NCBI GenBank assembly: GCA_031841125.1
Contig: CM063109.1
Location: forward strand, 36,584,038 to 36,648,037
Length of the DNA: 64,000 nucleotides
Origin: Acanthococcus lagerstroemiae
Taxonomy: Eukaryota; Arthropoda; Insecta; Hemiptera; Eriococcidae
Direction: 5' to 3'
Positions within the stretch are counted from its first letter, which is position 1; every line of letters begins with the position of its first letter. A program made the translations under genes and the position numbers. The notes beneath the pieces were generated by a model. The model was not told where the DNA came from. It searched no databases and worked only from the letters and a program-made list of their open reading frames with translations. Below, one piece after another: positions 13,040-24,145 of the stretch.

Positions 13040-13145
13040 CCTCCCTATTGTGACGCAGGCCCGTTCAGGCGTTTCCGGGATAGGGAGGGCGTTGCCTCAG
13101 GGCCAATTTGGTGTGTGTGCATCGCCGTACGCCCTTCTATCATCG
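13040..13145 (-). mobile_element. Short retroposon copy (family B, truncated) in 15-bp direct repeats
   Basis: ATATTGACTAAATTT is present unchanged at 13025-13039 and 13146-13160, and the 106 bases between are much more GC-rich than the flanks. Read on the minus strand the insert has GTACGGCGATGCACAC, CAAATTGGCCC, then CCCGGAAACGCC and GAACGGG. These align in order with the 5' two-fifths of the family-B copies at 18264 and 22414 (GTATGGCGATGCA..., ...GGAAACTACCCGTTCG). A 15-bp target duplication fits LINE-style target-primed insertion. Confidence 0.75.
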
Positions 13146-13624
13146 ATATTGACTAAATTTGAAATGTGAAGCGATATTTAAGATATTTCGAAATTTCCTA
13201 AAATGGCCACGATAAGGCCGGAGTTGATGTCCGTCCAAAGTACTTCGTAAATAGAATTTGTGTCGCCTTCCAGTCACCCACTTGTACCATACAGGGGTCC
13301 CAGTTTTGGAGGGTAGGCTGGAAAGATGTAGAAATACCCTTTAAGAGAAATGAAATCTTCAGTAGAAAGGGCTGCCTGAGTTTGAAAATTAGTCTTATAA
13401 TTTAAGCGAGAATTTGATCACGTCAATTTAGACTTGCATAATCCCGTTAAGACTGAAGATACGCCACCAATAATGTTGACATTTCGTTCCGTTTTCAGTT
13501 TACTGTTTCCTGCTAGGGTGCTGTAAATAAGTTTTCTTGAATAAAATTCGATTTTGAAATTGTGACAATATTCTAAAATTTAAAGCGAAAGTTACCTTTA
13601 ATATTGACTTCTTGGTTACCAACA

Positions 13625-13992
13625 CAGGGTGTCTGCAGAGTCATGTAAGTCAAGTAAAAGTCGAGTGGTAAAGTAAAAGTCACGCATTTTCTCAAAATTC
13701 TTGCATAGTTCAAGTAATGTTACTTATATGAATGACTAGGAATGATGAATGATCTAAAAAATAACAAAACTGGAGGTGAAAAATGTTGTTCTAATTTTCA
13801 ATAATTGCAATTTGTTCTTCTGCATTATGTGTGCGATGTGGCATATTATACTAATTTTTGCAGTTTTACAATTTGCTGACCTACTTGCATGTTCCTGCAT
13901 GAGGGGCGCCTTTTCGCAGTTCTTATAACGTTAAATTTATAGGTCAAATAAAAGTCAAGTATATTGATTTTCTAAATTGGGTAGACACCCTG
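13625..13992. mobile_element. MITE with CAGGGTGTCT ends and 5-bp TSD
   Basis: A 368-bp element. The left end is CAGGGTGTCTGC and the right end reads CAGGGTGTCTAC on the other strand. It is flanked by CAACA at 13620-13624 and again at 13993-13997. Subterminal motifs GTCAAGTAAAAGTC (left) and GTCAAATAAAAGTC (right) lie in the same orientation, not inverted. There is no coding capacity, so it is non-autonomous. The termini resemble hAT-type elements, but the 5-bp TSD is shorter than the usual 8 bp. Confidence 0.85.
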
Positions 13993-15769
13993 CAACAGTT
14001 CTTTGGAAATGGAACAAACTGTGTTGAAGCTGTCGGTTGCTCACCTTGAGTCTTGAAGGATTATCTAAAACTAAATTTATGTGGCTTGAGTTTTCGCTCA
14101 AAGTTCAAACTCGTCTAACAACTCGCTGCCACAGTGGGAATATTTTCTAAATAAAAACCTCACGATTAAATTTTATAGGAAAATGCACTTCTTATCCAAC
14201 TTCAGAGTCCCATAATCAAGTTTTTTGTTTTGATAGATGCTTTGACATCCTTCTTCGAGTTAGTTTTCCAAATGAGACATTCTGTAGAGTTGGCAGTCCA
14301 GCTTCAGTCTTCTGTAGGAATCCTCAAATAATAATGTTTTGAAACTTCTTGCAATTCAAGTCCAGCTTTTGCTTATTGAAGGATTCCTCATGAAATTTAT
14401 TGGAATTCTTCTCAATAGCTAATTTATGAAAATTCGAGCCCCTAAGATTGTGATTTTCATTCCGCATTGGGCCCTCCGTACACTTCCCCTGTAAGAAGAT
14501 CGTGAAACATGATTGGCTTCTGGTCGACTTTCGAAACGGACCACACTCGAGGTACCTTCCGAATGTGATCTCCGCGCTTGCACCTGTACGCGTGTGTGTG
14601 TGTGTGTGTCGATGACTTTGTAGCTCATGATTTGGCCTGTCGTGAGTGGGGTTAGCTGAACCAAGTTTTTACTTCCGTGTATGTAACTCAGACCTATTTG
14701 CCCCCACCGTCTCTGTATACAAACTTCGAGTGTGGTGCACCTGCGGGTTGTTGTGCCGGAGAAGTGTTGAATATTTTTATCGATGAGCCGCGATAACGGT
14801 TGCGAGTTGGTTCAGACATCGAAACCGATGGGGATAAACGACTTCGAATAAGCCCTTTTCTCTAATTGTCCCAAATTATGTTATTTCTTTGTATGCAAAT
14901 TCCCCGAAATCGTCCCCCTCCCTTCCTTGAATGTAATTTAAAAATTGCAAAAAAAGAACTTATTTACATACAAAGCGAGTTGATGCATTAGATACATTTT
15001 TGTACACAGAATTTTACCTTGTGTGTATGTAGTTCTGATGTTTATCCGTTGGTCGATTTTTTTTCGTTTGTTTACGTTTTGTATACTGTATATGTACAGT
15101 ATTATGGATCGCTTATTGAAGAATGAATAAAAGATACAGAATTTTTTAACACTATTCAACCTTGAAATTTATATTCGTTATTACAGAAGTGGTATATGTC
15201 GAATGACAATAAAAGTAATATCATGATTAACCAACTGGGATTGACTGCCCGTTTCTAATGCGAAAATTGGTTCATTTGTCAGCTGGTCGACGTTTTATCA
15301 ACCACTAAATCGAGCCAACATGTTCACATTAGCTATTTACGCGGCATATGATCGGATTCCTAATCGTTATACGCGATAAGCTTGAGATGAGGACAGTTTA
15401 TTTTTCAGCTATATTATAATTTGCTGACTCCCTGTCCCCCGCTTGGTTTTCATCGCATAATTTACAGTTTCATTTCATTAACTCGCGATTATGTATGCGA
15501 TCCGTGGATTCACCCCCCTCCCCCCGCGGCATTGATTTTCTTTCAGAATATTGTAAAGGCGTTACTTTCTTGTAAATAGCCGGTGCTGTATTTGCAGCGT
15601 AAATACGTTTCTGCTTCAAATGGTGCAGCAAATCTTATTGATGAAACAACCCATAAACTATCCGTGTATCAGACGGGGCAATGGGGGCGATTGCTTCGTC
15701 TAAGGGGAAAACTTTCATACTGAAAATCTTCGGAAGTAATGGACCATAGTGGAAAAATGATTCAGTGAG
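13993..15769. other. No recognisable gene
   Basis: No supported gene. A GT microsatellite lies at about 14590-14609. The part at about 14040-14400 is made of degenerate GAGTCTTG/GATTCTT motifs. Confidence 0.45.
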
Positions 15770-16165
15770 CAAAAAGGCAGGAAGTCATTGAAAGAGTCTG
15801 AAGGAATCTCGAACATGTACTGCAGAGTTTTGAAAATTTTAAACGAGTTGAAAGCGTAGACTGGAGTCTTACTGAGGTTTCAACAATTCTTAAAAAGTTT
15901 TGGTTGTGGTTTTAGACGAGTCTGGCAGCATGTTATCGAACGAAGTTTGAAAGAGTTCGAAACGAGGCTTGAATTCTAGAAGTTTGAAAAAGTCTTGATC
16001 TCAAGTTGGGAAGGGCTTCGGAACGTCTTCAAGAGTTTGAGCGAGTCTTAGACAAAGCAGGCAGTATTTGACAGAGTCTTGAACAATTCTTAAGAAGTTT
16101 TAGATAGTCGTCATATCTGTAGGAATCTCAAAGGCACAAGTAAGTGGGGAGAAAGCCATGAAGAG
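15770..16165. repeat. Cryptic short-period repeat block (GAGTCTTGAA-like)
   Basis: Variants of GAGTCTTGAA, AGTTTGAAAGAGT and TTCTTAAAAAGTTTT recur at irregular short spacing through the block. Similar blocks lie near 6640-6900, 50080-50240 and 55250-55510. No sharp repeat boundaries can be drawn. Confidence 0.4.
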
Positions 16166-16310
16166 TCTTGAACGGAGTTGGTCAAAACCTTCAGGCGATA
16201 AACTCAGGTTGCCTCAGGACATTGACTCCATTTTGCCCTCACCGTAGTGCACCCCTGTTCGTAAGTATGAAATATCAGCCTGTCTACCTATATCCTTTAC
16301 CTTTCTGGTG

Positions 16311-16490
16311 GTACATTAGCCACTGATGAGGGCGGATTTGTCTCGGGTCTATCGCTTACCAGTTCTCGAGCTTCCTAGCATTCATCGTACCCTGCTAATG
16401 GTACATTAGCTACTGATATGAGCAGACTTGTCTCGGGTCTATCGCTTACAAATCCTCAAGCTTCCTGGCATTTATTGAGTTGTAATTTTC
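16311..16490. repeat. Tandem duplication, unit 90 bp
   Basis: GTACATTAGC at 16311 and 16401 starts two copies sharing TTGTCTCGGGTCTATCGCTTA and CTTCCT(A/G)GCATT. Divergence is modest. Confidence 0.85.
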
Positions 16491-17964
16491 GTTTCTTTGT
16501 GTTCTGAAGGCAGTAACAAAAGAATGCTTACCAAGGAAAAAGAGATTTTGGGGGATTAATTGATCAAGAGTAGTTTGTTTTCTTGATTTAAGTTCTACAG
16601 ACTTCGGTGCCAGCGTGTAGTGAAGTGAGTCCGAGCTTTCATCTTGTCTCCAGAGAGATGGTATTTGGTGTGCTCTTTCGAATCAATGTAATAGTTGCTT
16701 TTTTGAAATGATCTTGAGAGATGTTTTGAAGTTGTCAAGTGAAACGAAAGTAGACAGGTCAGCACTTGCTTAAAAAGTCTGAGTCTGAAACATACAGAAG
16801 AATTGAATAGAATGAAGGGAAACTGAGACCCAACAATTTTAGTGTACTACGCTGAAGGTTTGTTTGAAAGGTTCACATCAAGTTGAAAGACCTCCTTCCA
16901 TGTCTGTTTAGCATCTACTTGCAAGTTCTTGTATGTATATCTATGAACTCTAAGAGGGCTTCGACTGCAAACTTGAAGGCAAAAAATGTCTTATGCCGCT
17001 CTTTTCGTCTCCCAGTGAAATGAATTCTATGCCGTGCGTAACCAGTTTTTCACTTAACTTGAAGAAAACCAACCGACTGAAAAACGGACACGATCCAAGG
17101 CATCGCCTAGGTAACCGGTTCCGTTGATGATACCCATCGAGTGCAAATTAATTTCGCGATATGTAGTGACTGTTTATTCTTTCTTGGTAGCCGAAATCCT
17201 CGGGTTAAAATTAGACTCCGTATCGAAGCAAAACTAGTTTAACGAAGTGTTCGAATTTTTCCACGTGACGTCGGTGATCACAATTTTGCTTAAATGTATG
17301 ACATTGCATATGAACGAGATGTGGAATGAAACCGTTACTGTTAAGTGTACGACAATTGAGATGGAGCTTTACGTTTACGTATTTCTGTATTGTGTATATG
17401 TGTACGTCTTTGTCACAAATGCGACTCGAAACCGCACGCCGGTTGACAATGCGTGAAATGTATAGAAAGCGAAGTTTTGAATTTCCGCGACGCTGCAAAA
17501 GATCTTCAAAGATCATAACCAGACCGCTGAGAGGATCACAGTTTACTGTTATAAATAAGAGCTCTGCCATCGCACCATCGTTCCGAGCTCATGATTCAGA
17601 GATTCACTTTCCAATCACGCTGCATATTTCGCCAAGTCGAAACCGTATATTCCGTTGCGAAAAAGCGATTCGAAATCGAAACCAGAAACCAGGAATTAAA
17701 ATCACTCGACCGGAAACGTGTCGTCGGAATTACTTTTACATCTTTCTGTCAAGTTTACCGCAAGTCATATCTGTGCACAAAACATCAGTCTAATTTTGTG
17801 GTCTGCTTTTGGTGTGATATCGAACATGTATTATGAGCTCTCGTATCGATATTGTGTCGCAATGGGGTAACTAGGGGGGTTGCAGGGTTTGTCACTCCTT
17901 TGCGACTTCGTCCAGTAGTGTTTTTTCTAATTTTAACGCCCCCTCTAGCACCCCTCTCCCCTAG
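16491..17964. other. No recognisable gene; CpG-richer at 17050-17780
   Basis: Open frames on both strands at 17211-17793 overlap one another and share no recognisable domain. They probably reflect fewer stop codons in the CpG-richer sequence. I do not call a gene. Confidence 0.4.
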
Positions 17965-18176
17965 GGGGTCTGGTTGGCCGAGTCGATAGCACATTGGTCT
18001 CAGAAACCGGAGGTCCCGAGATCGAGTTCACGTAGCAACTCGCCAGATTTAGACCTAGGCTGGTTTTTCGGCCAAAACGGAAGAGGGCTAAGCAGCTCTA
18101 ACAGTCTCTCCGACGTCTCTGAGGCAATGCTCGAAAGGACGAGTTCCAGCGCTTGGGTTGAGAGCAAATTAGAAAT
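17965..18176 (+). mobile_element. tRNA-derived SINE, copy 1
   Basis: The element begins GGGTCTGGTTGGCCGAGTCG, with an A-box-like TGGCCGAGTCG at 17975-17985 and a decayed B box near 18018-18030. It continues with the family body (CTCGCCAGATTTAGACCTAGG, TTTTTCGGCCA, CTCCGACGTCTCTGAGG) and ends AGCAAATTAGAAA. Imperfect 19-bp target duplications (TAGCACCCC.../TAGCATCCC..., three differences) lie at 17946-17964 and 18177-18195. The decayed B box and TSD suggest this is an older insertion than copy 2. Confidence 0.9.
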
Positions 18177-18263
18177 TAGCATCCCTCCCCCTTAGTAAAA
18201 ACGGGACAACCCCCTCCTTTGAACACTTAAGTTGGCTACGCTACTGTTGTATCCATTGTTGAA

Positions 18264-18732
18264 GTGTATGGCGATGCATGCATGCCAGATTGGCTCCCCA
18301 GACACCACATCCCTGGCACCGGAAACTACCCGTTCGAGTATAGCATCAATGATGAGAGGAACGTCTTGAGGCTGGCCCGGGCCACCCATTTCGCCTCCCC
18401 GCTTCGGATTCACGCTGGACCGTCAAGGCCACTAGGGGACACCGTACTAACCGAAGCAACACAGTTATGATTCCTGATTGATACTCTGTTAAGGAATCTT
18501 ATTTTCTAAGCATTTAAAAATCCTCAACATTTCGAAAATCCTTGAAAAAATCTTTAAGCTTTCTCGTAGTGGTCAAATATTCCTAAATTTAAGGATAAAT
18601 CCTTGAGGTTGATAGGCCTGACTTTCACCCAACGTTAATCTGGAGCACCACAGTCGGATACGCTTCCTTCCTTCGCCTCTTACTTCTTCGTCTTGGTACG
18701 TGTGGCGACGCAGGAAGGTGATGACGATGAGG
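18264..18732 (+). mobile_element. Unclassified retroposon (family B), copy 1, internally interrupted
   Basis: The left part (18264-18473) aligns with the copy at 22414: GTATGGCGATGCATGC, CCGGAAACTACCCGTTCGAGTAT and CATTTCGCC...AGGCCACTA. The right part (about 18646-18732) aligns with its 3' end, including GTGGCGACGCAGG at 18702-18714 and a GGTGATGACGATGA tail. About 170 bases of AT-rich, AATCCTTGAAA-type cryptic repeat separate the two parts and have no counterpart in the other copy. No target duplication was recognised. Confidence 0.65.
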
Positions 18733-18746
18733 TGAACCCTGCCGGG

Positions 18747-18760
18747 GGAGGGGGGGGGGT
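18747..18760. repeat. Poly-G tract
   Basis: A G-rich run with ten consecutive G in CCGGGGGAGGGGGGGGGGT. Confidence 0.85.
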
Positions 18761-19224
18761 TACTGATGACAAAAACTTATTTGGCTGGCTATTGAAAACT
18801 GTTGACTGGTTGCTATAGTTATAGTTCTCGTTCTCTACAATAGAATGCTCCTTAATTCGGTGTATCTGAGTGTTGACCGGTCTTCCACGTTCTCCAGAAG
18901 TCTCCCATTTCAAGAAAATGTCCGGTCTATTTTGATTAAAAATTTGACAGACACAAAAATGGAGCATTTGTCTGAAATGCAAGTGAATGTAATGAAGTCT
19001 CTTGTAAAAGATATTAAAAATGAGCCAGGACAACCTGAAAAAATCTCGGAACTCTTGGAGTCGAGAATTGAAACCCAAGTCTCTCAGTCCTCATTTTTGA
19101 TTTCCGACTTCGATAGATATCGCGTGGTACGGGGATTTGATAGCCTGTTAATAGAATTGAAGATCAGAGGGTAAAGACGTGAAGTGAAACAAACCATAAT
19201 CTAGATTTAGCGAGCGTTTCTGCA

Positions 19225-19920
19225 AGGTTGAGAATCTTTGCCAAAGGGACAACGTACAATGGTGGTGAACATTTTACATATCTTATTTTATCTCCAATCG
19301 TGGTTCAAAGATCGACCAACCTCGTTGACCCACCCATTTACGGGCACAAATCTGCAACAACCTCTTCCAACGCCCCCCTATTTGGGCAGCCCCCATCCAT
19401 CCTGTTCCCACATTTGCGACTATTTTATCCTTTCCAGCGAGTAGGGGGCGGCCCGTTTTCCTTTTCGCATCGTATGGTGTCCAAACGGTTAGTTTGTATG
19501 CCCATTTCTTGGACCGTTCCCTAGCCAGATGTACTGCAAATTCTTTATTTTCGTACCCAATATCCGTGACTTTCGTGTTTTCGAAAAAATTTTCCTTACT
19601 GATTTTGTCTCTTAGTCTTACACCCAAAATACTCTGCAAAATCGAAAGTTGTGTCCTTTAAAGTCTTTAAATATTTCTTATGGTTAAGGCCCACGTTTGT
19701 GCGCCATAGGTAAGTACCGGAATTACATTACTCTGAAGTGTCTTATTTTTTGTCAAGATTTTCATTCTACTTTTAAAAATATGTTTTTGAGCCCAATAAG
19801 CTTTCCATCTGTTTGTTACACGTTTTCCGATTTCCAAATAGTGAACATACCAGCTAGCTGAAAGTACATTGGTGAACATATCGGCTAGTTGAAGGCTGAG
19901 CCTCTCCGACATTGGTTAAG
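19225..19920 (-). pseudogene. RTE-like LINE reverse transcriptase, C-terminal fragment (second element)
   Basis: Minus-strand translation shows, from about 19850 downwards, EIGKRVTNRWKAYWAQKHIF, LTKNKTLQSNVIPVLTYGAQTWAL, a short disrupted linker, then ILGVRLRDKI (about 19625), TKVTDIGYENK, KKWAYKLTVWTPYDAKRKTGRP and a tryptophan-rich end ARKWVGQRGW (about 19310). These are the classical RTE-type motifs after the RT domain (the QS..IPVLTYG..TW block, then the LRDK and KRGRP/RW blocks). A stop after TIRNI and a frameshift at about 19665 disable it, and nothing upstream of the RT thumb remains. A small duplication of about 30 bp (GTGAACATA..AGCTAG/GTGAACATATCGGCTAG) sits at its 5' end. Confidence 0.9.
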
Positions 19921-20352
19921 CCGATAGCCACCCAATCAATTATCCAACAAAATGGCTTCCAAATTGTGTACTTCAGGTAAACGTAATGTCCTTTCTAATT
20001 GTCACATCCTAAACAAGATACTGGCGTACTCGCTAATGGAAAAGCTTTTACTCAATTGTTGGTTGATAATTCCCCAAAAGTAGGGGTGGAAATACCGAGC
20101 GTAAACTTGGAGGGCTGAAGCTCTAGCGCCTAAAATAACTTGAGTAATTAAATGCAGACAAATGTGTAGTCCTTACATGTTAGTTCTTTCATCCTTTCTG
20201 ATTATCACCTTCTGGCTGGACGTGTGTGAAAGCCTTTCTTGAAAAAGAACAGAAAGTGATTCGCTTCCCAAAGATCCTAAAATGTGTTCTGTGAGTATGA
20301 AATCTGAATTCGTGTTGCCTTGCCTTTACCATTTCAGTTAAGCGAAATGGGA

Positions 20353-20569
20353 AGTGGTCTGGTTGGCCGAGTGGATAGCGCGTTGGTCCCGGCATCCGGA
20401 AGTCCCGGGTTCGAGCCCACGTAGCAACTCGCCAGATTTCGACCTAGGCCGGTTTTTCGGCCAGAAGGGAAGAGGGCTAAGACAGCCCTAACAGCCTCTC
20501 CGACGTCTGTGAGGTAATGCTTGAAAGGGCGAATTCCCTCAGGGCCCGGGTTCAGAGCAAATTAGAAAA
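20353..20569 (+). mobile_element. tRNA-derived SINE, copy 2 (full length, perfect 14-bp TSD)
   Basis: The cleanest copy in the window. The A box TGGCCGAGTGG is at 20364-20374 and the B box GGGTTCGAGCCC at 20407-20418. Both are matches to the internal RNA polymerase III promoter of a Leu/Ser-type tRNA. The family body follows (CTCGCCAGATTTCGACCTAGG, CTCCGACGTCTGTGAGG), then a terminal AGCAAATTAGAAAA. TAAGCGAAATGGGA is duplicated exactly at 20339-20352 and 20570-20583. It was mobilised in trans by a LINE. Confidence 0.95.
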
Positions 20570-20583
20570 TAAGCGAAATGGGA

Positions 20584-22400
20584 GCTTCGGTCGTAACAAG
20601 TCCTGTGTTACAGTAATGGCCTGGAAGAGCAGTTGTATATCCACTGTCCAGTAAGTCCCCCCCCCCCTTCTTAAAGGAGACTATTAATTTGTTCCCTGTA
20701 ACCTACATCTCGATATTGTCTCACTCGCAGCCAATTCTAATGACACGTCCATTTGCATACACACTGCATATTAGTATATAACTGTGAAGCTGTCCGTATT
20801 CAGCATTCGCGTGTTGGCAACTGCAGTACTCTTGATACGACATTGTTATTGAGAGTGTTTAATAAACGTAACTATTATAATACCTTGGTAACGAGCGATA
20901 TTATTATTTCTGCGAGTACAAAAAATTATTTAACGTTCTATCGGCATACATGCATAATGGCGGTTATCTTATCACGAGAGAGCGCATATTATTGTAATAA
21001 CAATAATAATAATATAACCAGAAACGACAACAGGGAAAATGAAATCTGAAGTATCATTCGTTTGTGTAGCCGATTGTGTAAGTGCGTTTTGTATTGTGAA
21101 AAGGGAAAATACAGCAGCCTGAATGCCTGGATGAGCGCTGGTTTTGGAAAAATGTTACCTATACCTTCTATCTGTGGATTAGTTGGAGCGTGGGCGGGTT
21201 AGGAAACGAGGGGAGAAGCCCCCCCCCCCCCGTTTGAAAATGTTGTCGCCTACTTGCCTGATCATTCTTTGCTCAGACTGGCCAACACTTATGGCTAAGA
21301 AGGATGCGCCCTAACCTGATTGCACAGTGGGCCGCTCAAATAGTTCATGTTTGAAAAATTTGATGATTCGATGAAATTGTGAATATTAGTTACAAATGAG
21401 AGTATTCGATGAGTGCCTTTTGCGGATACTTGATTCTGGTTATTATTCGAATTGATGTCCCGCATAGATGATATGTTCTCTTGCACAACTGTTCCAGGTA
21501 TGGCCGGCGAACCCCTCAGATGCAAACGTGCGTTCGCATCTAATTGGAATTTTCAGTCAAGTGCATTGCACCTGATTGGAAATTCCCCAGGATGCCTACT
21601 TCTTTTTTTTAATAACGGGAAGAAAACACAGAAGTTGACCACTCAAAAGAATTTTACCTCTCCCCGTGACCTCTCTCGTACCAGAGGTTCCCACATATCG
21701 CGGAAATATGAAATTTTGAGTTTGCACTTGATTGGAAAGTGAAAAAGTGCCAGCTATGGTTCGAAGTATTACTGTAGTGCCTCTGAATCTCCTTCGTGTA
21801 TAAGAAGTATGGAAACTTTGTGGAAGCGCTTCAAATTACTCGCTAATAGAAACACCCGATGTCACCCTTTGAGAGTAGAACATCATCCAGCCTAAAAGAA
21901 ATGTTTTCTTAGACCAATCAGCATGGCTCCAAATCCTGTAAAAGCTCCCTTCCCCTACACGAGCAAGGAGAATTGTACTATGTAAAATTTCCGACAAAAT
22001 TATGCTACTCTATGCTCTATTGTAGCTCTTATGGGCAGAAAAGTAGAAGTTGGGACATTTTGCTTCTGCCATTAAGTTACATACTTTCAGGATAGGTTAC
22101 GTGTCACCACCCCTCACTATCCTTTGGTATCTTTCTTACCCCTCGCCCCTCCTCATTCCCTACAAAAAAATATATTTTTTCGTATTATATTAAATTCTTT
22201 ATTTCAATTTGTTTTTGACCAAATACTTTTTTTAACACTTTTAGTTGTTCTTTTCTCAATTTTTTAATACACTTTCTTATTTATTTTTATTTGAATTGGA
22301 ACAACTTTTCTCTACCGAAAGAAAAGCACAATGAGGGGAAAAAAAAAGAAAAACAAAAATATCGACTGCCGACAAAAAACGTTTCACAGGCGCATATTGT
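20584..22400. other. No recognisable gene
   Basis: No supported gene. Poly-C runs lie at 20657-20667 (11) and 21219-21231 (13). A short AATAAT microsatellite lies near 20995-21015. Confidence 0.45.
21219..21231. repeat. Poly-C tract (13)
   Basis: An uninterrupted run of 13 C. Confidence 0.9.
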
Positions 22401-22413
22401 GATATGGGATATG

Positions 22414-22741
22414 GTGTGGTGGGACGTATGGCGATGCACGCATTCCAAAGTGGTCCTTATGACACCGCACCCCCGGCCCCGGAAACTACCCTTTCGAGTA
22501 TCGCATCAGTAGTGGCCGGCCGGACGCTTTGAGGCCGGGCTCGAACCTCGCATTTCGCCGTGCCGCAACCAGTACTCGCGTCCTGCAAGGGCCACTATGA
22601 GGTTCCTTACTACTCACCGAGGTCCGCGCTCCCTGAGCACTCGCCTGGAATTCAGGTCCCCCACAGCCAGACGCGCTGCCTCTTCACTCAACCCTCACCC
22701 CTCCTCGTCCGGGTATGCGTGGCGACGCAGGCAGATGGTGA
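22414..22741 (+). mobile_element. Unclassified retroposon (family B), copy 2, with 14-bp TSD
   Basis: TGATATGGGATATG is present at 22400-22413 and 22742-22755, enclosing 328 GC-rich bases. The insert begins GTGTGGTGGGACGTATGGCG, includes CCCCGGAAACTACCCTTTCG, and ends GTGGCGACGCAGGCAGATGGTGAT, a short GAT-like tail. Related copies lie at 18264-18732 and 13040-13145. The GC richness, TSD length and simple-repeat tail point to a SINE-like retroposon. Possible but weak pol III boxes are TATGGCGATGC near the 5' end and TTCGAGTATCG about 60 bases later. I do not recognise the family. Confidence 0.75.
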
Positions 22742-22907
22742 TGATATGGGATATGCGATATTGCTCAACTCACAGCTGTGGAGAAGTACTACGGTACCGC
22801 AAACTGTGAAAACCTCATTTCGAGAAAATGTGGGTTAGTGGTCATGCATCTATAAACAGTCGAGTCGATGCGTTTTTTTTTAAATTAAAAAAAAATTCAA
22901 TTGAATC

Positions 22908-23397
22908 GGTTAGAACCAAAAGGGGTTAAGTCCACTTTTGTCGTTTATGGTTTTTTCACGGATTATGGGGTATTGAAGTATCGTGGATCTGCTGGTGTGA
23001 TCGAAATTTCGTGAAACAGCTGAGGAAGTACTTTTTGGCAACATCGGTTTCTGGTAATTTTTTGTAATAAGATTTTTTCAAAAAGTGGATTTTTCCAGAA
23101 ATTGTTAAAAAATTGTGTAATTTAGTGCAAAAAATAGAAACAAAATAAAAAACTCTGGCCCGTCCCGTTTTTTTGCATTTTTATACCTAAAAAGTGCTAT
23201 TTTCAAAAACGAAATCGTAATTTTCCACTACAGCTTCAGAACTTTTTTTCTTACAAGCAGGGATATTGCTTGATTGGAATGGGACCAAGACTAAAGTGAC
23301 CCCTTTATGTCTGGCTATAGAAGAGGGAGGGGCAATTTCGAGCCGTAAAACTGCAAAAAAAAATCGTTCAGAACCAAAAAAGGTCAAGTCCAGAAAC
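22908..23397. repeat. Spaced direct repeat (AGAACCAAAA..GGT.AAGTCCA)
   Basis: AGAACCAAAAGGGGTTAAGTCCA near 22911 and AGAACCAAAAAAGGTCAAGTCCA near 23370 are direct repeats about 458 bases apart around AT-rich sequence. This could be a tandem unit or the ends of an old insertion. No other structure was resolved. Confidence 0.4.
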
Positions 23398-24060
23398 ATT
23401 GATGCCTCCCTCCCAGCTCCGGTCCATCAGAATTTTTGTGTAGTTTGAGTGTTCCAATAATTTGCTCCCGTAATAAATGTTCAGGCGATGATTCCATGTT
23501 TTGAATTTTGAAGAATTTAGAGTTACTTAAGAGTGAATTCTTACTGAAATCAGTTTTCTACAGTATTCACTACAAATTTAAACAGTTATCGAAACAAAAT
23601 AACTGGTGGAATTCTCATAAGACGAGACTGATTGATCTGTGTTTCCCGTGTTACAGGATAGGAAGTATCGATTTTGATCACTCATCTCCTTACATGTGCT
23701 CGTGAGTGTACATGTGCGTGTGTAGTGTCATGAGTGCTTTCTGCATTTCACTCCACATCTCAATTTCAAATACTTCAAAATTGAATTATTGTACTCTTTA
23801 TACTTCAAGCCAATCTAGTAACCCTCTCTAAGCCTCCAGTTTCACGTGAAATATTGATTACTATTAATTCAGTAGAAAGTAGAAATGAGAAATAAAATCC
23901 GTACGGCTGTGATTCATTCGGCCATAGGTGTGTCAACATGTCTACCAGGCATATGTGCAAGTGTGTGTGTGTGTGGGGGGGTCCTCTACCCCCCTCCTCA
24001 GAAAAAGGAAAATTGTTTGAGCAAAATAATTTTTACTGTAATTTTGGTAGTCCGATCCTC

Positions 24061-24145
24061 ATGAGCCTCCCACCCCAGATCGGCCATTAGCGCTTATGCT
24101 GCCATGAGCCTCCCACCCTAGATCGGTCATTTGCGCTGATGCCAG
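24061..24145. repeat. Tandem duplication, unit 43 bp
   Basis: ATGAGCCTCCCACCC(C/T)AGATCGG(C/T)CATT at 24061 and 24104. The two copies differ at only a few positions. Confidence 0.9.

Noticed and set aside
20356..20430. A genuine tRNA gene at the GGTCTGGTTGGCCGAGTGG sequence
   Set aside because: The A and B boxes are tRNA-like, but the 3' half does not close an acceptor stem. The sequence continues into a shared body with a TSD, and two further copies exist, so it is a SINE.
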